Below, piece by piece: positions 55,044-64,000 of a stretch of 64,000 bases of DNA. The translations under genes were made by a program, and so were the position numbers. Every line of letters begins with the position of its first letter. The first letter of the stretch is position 1. The stretch lies in NCBI GenBank assembly GCA_944472135.2, contig OX235262.1, forward strand, positions 90,432,903-90,496,902, read 5' to 3'. The DNA is from Trichobilharzia regenti (taxonomy: Eukaryota > Platyhelminthes > Trematoda > Strigeidida > Schistosomatidae). The notes under the pieces are model-generated. The model ran no database searches, had not been told where the DNA came from, and saw nothing but the letters and a program-made list of their open reading frames with translations.

Positions 55044-56681
55044 GTCATTGCACAAGATACTTGAGTTGATGGGCGTCTTTTCCGTTGTGGATGACAGCAC
55101 CAACGACGACTGATTATTATCAGTTGATGAAGTTAGCGGTGGATCAGAAGCTGTTCTTGTTCGGCTTTCAGAAATTTGTCTACCTGCAAGACCACCACCA
55201 CTGCTGTCTTTTACTATCAGCTCAGGCTTAGCACTAGCATCTGATGATAGGTGGGCTACATGCTGATCACTCACACTGACGGTCTCACAAATATCCATAA
55301 CTTCTGCAACTGCATCCGCATTTATTTCTACTTCACGTTCAAGTTGTACAGAACCTTTGTTCAACTTAGCGGTAGTAGGCATATCCCTCATCTCATAATG
55401 ATCAACCAAAGACAAATGTGCACTATCCTGATCATTACCACAAATATTCAATCTACCGTCAACTTTATTATTTTCAAACTCTTTAATAACAGAAGTAGAC
55501 AATTTTGGTTCCTCCTCACAAATCATTAAAGGTTTTATATCTTCAGTCTGACTAGTAATACCTTGTAAACTTTTGGAGTCAGAACTGCACCCTGAAGCAG
55601 CAACTCTATTCTGTGACACTCTATTCAACAATGGCTTACCAGTTGCAACTACAGACTTCCTGACCGCACCGTTATCGTCACACAATTCGGAGTCAGACCT
55701 GGATTTCACATTTAGCTTATCACTGAACTTGCTCACTGGTTCACAGTTCACCTTTGTATGCACCTCTTGCAAACGAGTACAACACAACCGTGTTTGTCTT
55801 GCATCTTGCAACTTATCTGTTGAGGATGTACTACGTATCCTGTTACACTCACTAGATCTATATGCATTACTAGACATCATGGAGCCTTCTCGATATCCAC
55901 CTCTCCGAGGCTTATTCGTCATCAATGAGTGCATTTTACCCTCAGACTGCTCTATTCTATGGGTGAGATCTAACAGACTGGCGAACTTGCTCATAGATTG
56001 ATTGACGCTATCTTTTACCAGTTTCAGGATATCATCAAACTTTGGCTCGATACCCTCATCCTCCATACGGGAGCTTATCTTCACCCACTTCTTTTGCAGT
56101 CGAGTAGGTTGGCGTCTCGCTATTACTTCTAGTATAAAACTCGAGTTGAGGTCACTCGTGCGATTCATCGAAATCATTCCATTCTTGTAAATTAGCAAAT
56201 TATCTAAAAACTCAGTGAGTGCCTGGGAGTTATCCTGTAATTGACCACCATTACCCTTAACAGCCTCGAATAATTTCCCTGCAATCATCGAAGGTCTTCA
56301 AAACCTTTGACGTAATGTGCTCATAGCCTCATCGTAGCCTTCTTTTGGCTTCATAAACTTACAACACTGTATAGCTCTTGCAGCATCTCCAGTGCAATAT
56401 CTCATCAAATACATTAACTTCAATTCATCATTTAATAAAATACCACTCAACATGATCTCAAACTCCTTTACAAATTGTAAATAATCAGCCGGGTTTCAAT
56501 CAAAACATCGTGGTTCAAATTTAGGGAGTTTGATGTTCCTATTATCCGTGAACGGCGAAACAGTAACATCAACCATGTCATGCTTAACATCAGACACATC
56601 GTTACAATTAACAGACAAGTCACCATGACTTACTTTCCTGTTTGCATCCAAGACACTCTGTCCCTTCTTTGACCCAGGCAT
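55044..56681 (-). pseudogene. gag-like ORF of A8, two nonsense codons, C-terminus lost
   Basis: One frame from MPGSKKG (56681) with TGA in place of GGA at two positions (about 56300 and 56500). It is otherwise colinear to the truncation at 55044. The sequence up to KDSSGGGLA is identical to A7's protein. The remainder (GRQISESRTRTASDPPLTSS) is of a different type, closer to A2 and A6. Confidence 0.82.
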
Positions 56682-56825
56682 TGTTGAACTTGACCCAATT
56701 CCAAAAACGTTCCAGATATTGCTTGTTCAAAGAGGACTTGACTGGCACCAGGAAAAATGAACGGCGACTATCCAAACTTTCACCAACTGTTTCAATCCGC
56801 CAGATCTGTTTCTATCGTCAGAAAC

Positions 56826-57193
56826 TGTCAATCACGTCTCATAAACCGTTAATGCCCAGCTCTTGCTACGCTCGGGCCCACGCTGTTCTTCGAAGATTTC
56901 TCAGAAACGCTTAGTTATAACGGACGCAAAAACGAAAACACCGATCTGCAGCTTGTTATTTCTTTATTGTTACACCAACATATAAAAGGAATAAACGAAC
57001 TAAGCAACTAAGGTCTGAAAACAAATATTACAATAATAAATCTCTGTATTAGTTCTGTCGATGTTTCACTCTTCTTTCTGAACAGCGACCGATGAGACGA
57101 TGACTGTCGTATTGATGCCTCCGCGAAAATTGGGGAAGTTGATTTTAAGCAAACAACCAAGAATTGATCGTTCAAACTTCAACTCCATTGATA
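56826..57193 (-). repeat. 5' LTR of A8
   Basis: A 368-bp LTR with a slightly mutated outer end (ATTGATA for ATTGACA). Confidence 0.83.
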
Positions 57194-58601
57194 TGGCATG
57201 TTGGATTCTGAGGTGATAGGTGGTATGGTTTTATTACTTATTTGACTTCAATCTAGTGGCCTTTCGGCTGGTGTTGCACTCTGAGGGGATAATTCTGTGT
57301 ATTTTCAGAGAGGTGATGTGGTGGGGTCTACTGAATCTTTCACAGGGTTGGGAATAATGGCGGCTTGCAATGTCCTATTACTTATCTCTTAATTAGGTAT
57401 AAAGAGATAATTGTATGTGCGCCTTTCCATGACTGTTTTGTCCACCCCGACCTTTATAAGTTTGTAGTTTCTGGCTTGCGATAGGGTGTGTTGGAAGTGA
57501 TATTGCTAGCTCATCTAGTGAATAACGGGATCATCGGTATTATAAAATCTTCTGACAAGTTCAAAGTGGGTCTCATAAACAACTTGAAATGTCACAAATA
57601 TGATGTACTTACGGGTAAATTTAAAGTTTAATAGACTTTAAAACTCTTTCTGAATGATTTACTGATAATTATAGTTTATTCTGCATCTCTTATGTACCAC
57701 GTCAGCACCTGTACACAAATGCTACTTACCTTCCCAACTAACGCAATCATTCATGATTCCCGCGTGAAACTGACATGCATTTTTTTTCAATCACAGTTTA
57801 GATTTGACGCTATATCTATTTCCTTATTTGTACACTTAATTTTAAATGTTTCTCTCACATTTACCAGTATTCAACTTATTTCTAAATTAACAAATCATAT
57901 TATATATTCCATAAGTTTTCATAAATGTACATATGTTCATGCCTGTAAAAATGGCTGGTTTCTGTTACAAAAATAAAAATTATTATTATTATTATTAAGT
58001 GGATGAATTTTCTGGTCTCTACCGGTGTTTCGAACTGAAAACGAATAGGACAGCACTTTTCATGTTGACTCTTCTTCAGCCTATAGCACTTAGTCTTGGA
58101 GTTATGCATTTTCGCCTCACTAAGTAAGATGTGCTGTACCTTTTTTAGTGCCTCGTTGTCCGGAACGTTGTAGACAATAGCACTCAGTTTTGCGTCGAGT
58201 CGTTTTGTTACTTCTATGGTAACAAAGTTAATGAGGTTATCTACCTTAGTTACCGATTCTGTGTCAAGCTTGTTAAGGTTTACAGTTTTCATGAGGATAG
58301 TTAGAGGTGTCAGTTCACAGACCTGCGATCTGATATCGCCGATCTGATCTGATAATTTGGATACCTCGGTATTGGTTTCAATATTTCCAGCATTTACTGA
58401 CTTATTGTTTTTTATTTCCCTTAACTGAGCCTTAAGTTCTCCTATAGACAAATTTAGAAGTTCTATTTCTGAAGATAGTACTGAAAAGAGCTTGATGGCT
58501 GGAGTTCTTCGATAAGCACATAAGGTGTTGTGAGAGGTTCTGTACGACCAGAGGGTACTGAATGTTTAGGAGTAGTGCTAATACTAGCTGTCAGTACAGC
58601 T
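57194..58601 (-). pseudogene. LINE-P ORF1 copy P2 (interrupted)
   Basis: A minus-strand ORF1 region homologous to 15026-16000: the open part from 58451 down to 57998 has the SIGELKAQLREIKNNKS...IVYNVPDN block. It is interrupted by a 497-bp LINE-Q tail at 57500-57996 and continues to 57194, where A8 begins. At 58601 it abuts LINE-Q' at the same junction as the left side (15025/15026). 57404-58601 is repeated directly at 62019-62715. Confidence 0.75.
57500..57996 (+). mobile_element. 5'-truncated LINE-Q insertion (3' UTR end only)
   Basis: Matches the last ~500 bp of LINE-Q (54538-55043), ending AAAATTATTATT... It is flanked by the 5-bp duplication AAGTG (57495-57499 and 57997-58001). The left arm at the mirror position has the uninterrupted CACTTCC sequence, and P3 (62019-62715) also lacks it. 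Confidence 0.88.
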
Positions 58602-58840
58602 GAAATCAAAAACAGCACCACAGTGCAACGATTCACCCATCTACTACATAAATATTTCTCCGAAAATAGTCTTGACACGGTTTGCCATATGCTGAAAATT
58701 CGTGATATTGTTTCTTCCCACTCTGACGTATGTACCTAAACAGCTTTGTTCACTCAAAGCATTAACAGAAACGGTCAGTATTATCAGACATATTTAAAAT
58801 ATTCTACGTTGAGCTAATTCGGTTCTCAGTTCCTTTTTTT

Positions 58841-59995
58841 ATTATTTATTATTATTATTGTATCCTTTAGTTCCTAGAGGAACATAGGGCTTCAGCTGCG
58901 CACCTCCATTGACTTCGGTTTTCTGACAACTTTTTCAACCTGCTCCATGTCTGTCCACATGCTTTCATCTCCTCCTCGCATGACCTCCTCCAAGTCACCC
59001 TTAAACGATCAACTCGCCGCCTCCCTTTCGGGTTCCACTCGAGCAATGGCTTGTCTAGTGATGTCACTTGATGGTTTCCTCAGCGTATGGCCAATCCATC
59101 TCCATTTCTTTCTGCCTATTTGTTTCACAATCGGTTCCTGATTGGTTCGCTCCCAGAGATCCCTGTTGATGATCTTTTCTGGCCATCTGATCTTGAGTAT
59201 TGAGCGGAGACAGTTGTTAATGAAGGTTTGAAGTTTGTTTGAGATGCTCTTTATGACTCGCCAAGTCTCTGATCCGTATAGTAGCACTGACTTTACATTG
59301 GAGTTGAAAATCCGGATGTTATTTTTGATGCTGATTGTTGTTGACCTCCACACAGATTTGAGAGTAATGAAAACTTGTCTTGCTTTTTCGATTCTGGCTT
59401 TGATGTCCTCGTCAGTTCCGCCTGTAGTTGAGACGATGCTTCCCAGGTAGGTGAAGGAGGCTGTTTCTTTCAGGTTCTTCCCACTTATGCTGATTGTTGT
59501 CTGTTGCTGTTGCTGCTGTTGATGTTGGCTAGGAATCTTCATCACCTCTGTTTTATCTATGTTCACGTGAAGTCCTATCTTTGATGCTTCTTCTGCCAAC
59601 TTGTTACTTTTCACTTGCATTTCTTCCAGTTTATGGGAAATCAGACATATATCATCGGCGAAATCCAGATCCTCCAAGTCTTTTGTGTCAGTCCATTTTA
59701 TGCCTGTTCCCTCGTTGGTTGCCGTTGTCTGTCGCATTATCCAATCAATTGCAATCAGGAAGATCATTGGTGATAGTAGACAGCCTTGCCTCACTCCCGT
59801 CCTCACTTCGAAGGCTTCCGTAAGTTTCCCGTTGTGGATTACTTGGCATGCAGCATTGTCGTATAACTGTTGGATGAGGTGTATAATTGTCGATGGGACC
59901 CCGGAGTAGCGAAGTAGTTTCCAAATGACCTCTCGATCGACGCTGTCGAAGGCCTTTTCAAAGTCGATGAAGTTTAGATAGAGAGGTGACTGCCA
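58841..59995 (-). pseudogene. RTE (SR2-like) LINE, 5'-truncated insertion
   Basis: The minus strand encodes RT from [13 protein letters not shown] (about 59960) through [14 protein letters not shown] and [10 protein letters not shown] to the RTE C-terminal region ([29 protein letters not shown]-type), with a frameshift near 59040-59060. A Gln run (about 9 codons, 59490-59520) interrupts the thumb. The 3' tail is an ATT repeat (58841-58862). Perfect 11-bp duplications TTCCTTTTTTT flank it (58830-58840 and 59996-60006). The left-side mirror (14780-14800) is the empty site, so the insertion is younger than the duplication. Confidence 0.88.
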
Positions 59996-60279
59996 TTCCT
60001 TTTTTTAGTTGATCCAATTATTTTTTTACGCAAGCATCATCACGAAATATCCGCAATCCTTTCAAGCAAAACTGGAGTGGAATACACAGCCTGTCATACT
60101 CGCCATGAAAGCTGCACTGAACCTGAATGAACTACCCTCACAACTCTTCAGTCAATCAAATGCATTTAATCCCAGCGGCTGACTCCCAAATTAATCAAAT
60201 ATTATATTATATATAATTACGTTACCAAATACGTCTACAGAAATCCAAACCCTACACAGGATCGTCTAAAAATTCAGCT

Positions 60280-60510
60280 TAACTGCACTGTGAGTCTCAA
60301 GTATTAACGGATTTTATTTTACTGTTATGCTATCATAACACTCCGTAGTCGAACTCTTCTGAACTATCTATCATAACTAACTACTGTCTTTTAACTACAC
60401 TGTGAATCCTAAGTATCAACGGATTTTACTTTACTGTCATGCTATCATAATACATTGTAGGCGTATTCTTCTGAATTATCTTTTATGACTGACTACTCTC
60501 TTTTTATGTA
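60280..60510 (+). repeat. Two ~115-bp tandem units in LINE-Q' 3' UTR
   Basis: A unit around CACTGTGA.TC..AAGTAT.AACGGATTTTA.TTTACTGT.ATGCTATCATAA occurs at about 60282 and 60397, with substitutions. It holds the same relative position as the 144-bp array in LINE-Q, but the unit sequence is different. Confidence 0.7.
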
Positions 60511-60816
60511 GATATATACATAACTATGTAGCTTTATGTATTTTTCTCCTCCGTAACATTTCATATTGACTTTTCGTTGCTATGCTTATAACTAAAATCT
60601 TGAAAGTAGCCTGCAAATCTCTGATTCTCTTACTTATTTTACTGTACGTAAACATTTTTAAAATGCTGTTAGTGACGATGCATACAAAATGGCTGACTGA
60701 AAGTAGTCGTTCATACCATGAGTATCGTTGAGTTAGCTTGTGAATGCAAAAACTGTCCATATGACACGTAGCAATAATAAAAGATTTATTTCTAAAAACA
60801 AAAAAGGAGTATTTCG

Positions 60817-60937
60817 CCAGGGCCTAGCAGATTCAAAGGTGGGAGGGTGGTGACTGCTATTCAGGGGATATGATGGTGGGGACTTAAGAGAACCACCCTT
60901 ATCTGTGGGAATGCACTCTACTGCTAAGGCTCATGAG
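60817..60937 (+). promoter_or_regulatory. Conserved 3' UTR island, LINE-Q' copy
   Basis: Counterpart of 53911-54030, with the stem parts GGTGG at 60875-60879 and CCACC at 60893-60897. Confidence 0.45.
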
Positions 60938-62018
60938 GATGAATTACTTCAAAAAAATAGTAAATAAAATAAAAAATGAATGCTGCCTGTATGTCACAGC
61001 TTGCGTACAAACTCTTTGAAAAAATGGCTCATGGTACGATTTCTCTACTTCAGGAGGACATCTAACTGTATAAATCAGAACAACAGCATAAATCAGTATT
61101 ACTATACTTCCTCTTTTCTTTTAGATAACTTATGTACTTTGGCATTTGGATTTCACTTCTTCAGTTATTATTCCCAACATTACCCTATATGAGAGTGAAA
61201 ACCATAATTCGTTTTGCCCTAATTTTTACTTTTTTATTGTTATTCTACACTTCAGTTGTTGTTTACTACTATAAACTTAATCTAACCGTTAGTATGTAAC
61301 ACTATAAAACTCAATGACTAGAAATTCCTAGTAATAAAAAAGGAGAACAAACCCTGCGGTTATCGCATATTGTTTGCTTAAATTATTATTATCTGCTGGC
61401 TGCTGCTGTTTTCTCCACTTCTCGAAGGTATTGCACTGAAGCACTGCTAATGGACAGTAATCCTGCTTTCTACATTTGTATTACTTGAGCGGTATCCAGA
61501 ATATTGTTAGCACTTACGATGAACAACGGAACAAACTCCATTCTGAATTCTGTTCAACATCGCAAAGTTAACTTTGCGACCAATTGGTCCCTTTTATCTG
61601 CTAATACCAATATAATGCTGTACTTACCATCTAATGTGGATTTTTATAAACTTTCGAACCCTTATTGATTGATAAAATGATAATAATAACGGTCTGCATC
61701 CAGTGTGTCTTACTCTAGCACCTGTATATCACCTCTCTTCTTACCTTCCATTAACGCAAAATTTCATAATTCCCGCATGAATCTGACTCACTATGAGTAT
61801 ATTAAATATTATAATTTAGACTTAAACCAAAATCTTATATTCTATTCTTATAAAGTTTCTAGGGGTCATTTTCCAATTTTTAATTTCATAAAACAGTGTT
61901 CAACTGCTGACTGCACTTGTCTAATATGATCATGCCTGTACAAACGGTATGTGAGTCATGTAAATGCTTAATTTATGTGAAAAAAATATATATCACCTAT
62001 TTCACAATTAGTCTTAGC
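60938..62018 (+). other. LINE-Q' distal 3' UTR
   Basis: AT-rich, weakly similar to 54060-55043 (AGCACCTGTA..., AATTCCCGC.TGAA.TTGACA-type landmarks). No ORF of interest. Confidence 0.55.
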
Positions 62019-62818
62019 GAGATAATTGTATGCGCGCCTTTCCATGACTGTTTTGTCCACCCCGACCTTTATAAGTTTGTAGTTTCTGGCTTGCGATAGG
62101 GTGTGTTGGAAGTGGATGAATCTTTTGGTCTCTGCCGGTGTTTCGAACTGAAAACGAATAGGACAGCACTTTTCATGTTGACTCTTCTTCAGCCTATAGC
62201 ACTTAGTCTTGGAGTTATGCATTTTCGCCTCACTAAGTAAGATGTGCTGTACCTTTTTTAGTGCCTCGTTGTCCGGAACGTTGTAGACAATAGCACTCAG
62301 TTTTGCGTCGAGTCGTTTTGTTACTTCTATGGTAACAAAGTTAATGAGGTTATCTACCTTAGTTACCGATTCTGTGTCAAGCTTGTTAAGGTTTACAGTT
62401 TTCATGAGGATAGTTAGAGGTGTCAGTTCACAGACCTGCGATCTGATATCGCCGATCTGATCTGATAATTTGGATACCTCGGTATTGGTTTCAATATTTC
62501 CAGCATTTACTGACTTATTGTTTTTTTATTTCCCTTAACTGAGCCTTAAGTTCTCCTATAGACAAATTTAGAAGTTCTATTTCTGAAGATAGTACTGAAA
62601 AGAGCTTGATGGCTGGAGTTCGTCGATAAGCACATAAGGTGTTGTGAGAGGTTCTGTACGACCAGAGGGTACTGAATGTTTAGGAGTAGTGCTAATACTA
62701 GCTGTCATTACAGCTTTATCCTCAGTTCCAGCTCGACGCCTACGGCATACAAGTGAGTTATTTGACTCACTATAACCGTTTATACGGGGTGTGTTGCTTG
62801 GTGTGGCAATCAGGGACG
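62019..62818 (-). pseudogene. LINE-P ORF1 copy P3 with its authentic 5' part
   Basis: Repeats 57404-58601 without the LINE-Q tail. It then continues past the LINE-Q' junction into the true ORF1 N-terminus (62831-62577: SLIATPSNTPRINGYSESNN...RRRRAGTEDK). The basic RRRR motif may aid RNA binding. A frameshift near 62590 separates the two parts. This is the only copy in the window that shows the ORF1 start region. Confidence 0.72.
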
Positions 62819-64000
62819 TTAAATTGGTCACCAGTTTTATAGGAGATTGGGTTCGTGGCTTTTAACTTTGATTAACCATAACTATTAGAAATGGGAGTTA
62901 ATGGTTACAGATATGTAAGTAGTATAGTACTTGTGCAAGTATTACAAAAAGGTAAATTTTATGTAACGAATCACGCAAAAATGTAACGCAAACGTTGAAC
63001 GTACCGCGTTACCTAAATGCTTCTTGCTAAATAAGCTCTCTATGACGCAGTTTGTTTCCTGGGTCACTAACTGGTTGCATTCCTACTTCTCTAACAGGAT
63101 ACAATACACTGTATACAAAGGCAAATCCGCCTCTGCTGTGTTCACTTAAGCTGGTATCCTCAAACATACTGTACTCTCCCCACTTCTCTTTTCTTTCTTT
63201 CTACATGACTTACCATCCTCAAATGACATTCATTTTGTCAAATATGCTGACGACCTGACTGTATCTTTGCCTGTCAAATGTCAAAGTGACTGCTCCAAAC
63301 TAAATGGCCTTTTATCAGAAATCAGCCAGTGGTCCAAGAAAAACGGTCTCACCTTAAACCCCTTCAAAAGCCAAACAGTCAATTTCACCTTTAGGCATAA
63401 ATCTGACCTAAACAAACTGGTTAACACTCACCTCACGAGGTGTGCAACATAGATGGCACTGAAATAGAAACCAAGTGGGAAATTTCTAAGAAGATATTCC
63501 GTCTTACCTTCTACATCAAGAAGTTTAGACATTCTGGTATAACCGAACCCTTACTCCTACAATTCGTTAACTCCAATATTCTGCCTATTATTCTCTATTG
63601 TTCCTCCTTAGTTTTTCCTGGGCTACAGAAGAAAGACTATACCTTATTACGCAGGATGTTAAAGATTGTCAGCAGGGTAAGCTACGTGCCACTTAACCAG
63701 CTTGTTAATATTCTGGTTGACAGGCACATGGACCCATGTGAAAAATGGACTAAATCCATTTTATCTAACTCACAACACCTTCTTCATTCACATTCATTAT
63801 TAAAACAATATCTATGCATGCCTATACAATTGGTTTACCCTACATAGCAAGGGAAAAAAATGTACTTTATTATATTATCTTTACTAAATATGCTTATTAA
63901 TATTATGTGTAAATTATCGAATTGACGATGCCTGTAAACTGGCGTCCCTCATGTAAAAAATGAGAATATATATTATAATTATTATTAACTCTACCGTCGT
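62819..64000 (+). pseudogene. LINE-S fragment 3, continues past window end
   Basis: Inverted copy of 12019-13201 (coordinates sum to about 76019). 63010-63260 encodes RT blocks up to KYADDLTVSL, with a stop near 63150. 63267-63452 and 63440-63847 encode the C-terminal RT region with a frameshift at about 63440. The 3' tail reaches the window edge. A few residue differences from fragment 2 (IETKWEI versus IEIKSEI, SNIL versus SRIL). Confidence 0.75.

Larger units (their letters stand above)
55044..57193 (-). mobile_element. Element A copy A8, 3' end removed
   Basis: A minus-strand copy: 5' LTR 56826-57193 and gag with two nonsense mutations, cut near its C-terminus at 55044 by the LINE-Q tail. 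No UTR or 3' LTR remains. It lacks the 430-bp 5' extension and adjoins LINE-P sequence directly at 57194. Confidence 0.83.
58602..62018 (+). mobile_element. LINE-Q' (diverged relative of LINE-Q), 5'-truncated
   Basis: Begins within the ORF2 C-terminus (58620-58739: THLLHKYFSENSLDTVCHMLKIRDIV...). It then has a long 3' UTR including two ~115-bp tandem units (about 60280-60510), the conserved island at 60817-60937, and a tail region near 61930 with CATGCCTGTAC but no ATT array. An RTE copy is inserted at 58841-59995. It is flanked by ~700-bp direct repeats of LINE-P sequence (P2 and P3). Confidence 0.68.

Overview
The window looks like genomic DNA of a blood fluke (Schistosomatidae: Schistosoma or a close relative such as Trichobilharzia). 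It is AT-rich, intron-bearing and almost wholly made of nested retroelements. The signs are CR1-like and RTE/SR2-like LINEs, a Penelope-type fragment, Bel/Pao-type and Ty3/gypsy-type LTR elements, and a tRNA-headed SINE with hammerhead-like cores resembling the schistosome Sm-alpha retroposons. The family assignment is from memory of these families; no search was run. There is no bacterial-type gene, operon, rRNA, genuine tRNA gene or CRISPR array.

Layout. 1-13.2 kb: two phase-compatible coding exons of an unrecognised host gene (3191-3578 and 9836-10188, + strand). They are separated by a 6.26-kb intron that contains an antisense LTR element (A2), and both lie between two copies of a direct repeat (1261-2627 and 10951-12710). 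13.2-47.1 kb: a giant inverted repeat. The left arm (about 15662-28650) and right arm (about 34445-47120) carry the same nested elements in mirror order: LINE-P split by LTR element A4/A7, a solo LTR, LINE-R and a Penelope fragment. Sampled coding regions differ by only a few residues. The 5.8-kb centre holds two diverged, head-to-head copies of LTR element A (A5, A6) flanking a deleted gypsy element. 47.1-55.0 kb: an apparently intact two-ORF LINE (LINE-Q) with a long 3' UTR containing a 144-bp minisatellite. 55.0-64.0 kb: more element A, LINE-P, LINE-Q-relative and RTE pieces. Much of this again mirrors 12.0-15.7 kb, so the symmetry continues to the right edge of the window.

The dominant repeat, called element A here, is a gag-only LTR retroelement of about 4 kb. 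It has 360-bp TG...CA LTRs, one 594-codon gag-like ORF with a DUF1759-type domain and a zinc knuckle lacking its second cysteine, about 1.3 kb of noncoding DNA with ~190-bp repeats, and a purine-rich tract before the 3' LTR. No protease, reverse transcriptase or integrase is present, so it should depend on enzymes supplied in trans. Eight copies plus a mirrored pair of solo LTRs are visible, two with intact gag. Some copies are mosaics of others, which points to gene conversion.

The genes do not form a pathway. LINE-Q is the only plausibly autonomous element; the rest are passengers or fossils whose nesting order can be read from target-site duplications. Element and copy names (A1-A8, LINE-P, Q, Q', R, S) are local labels.
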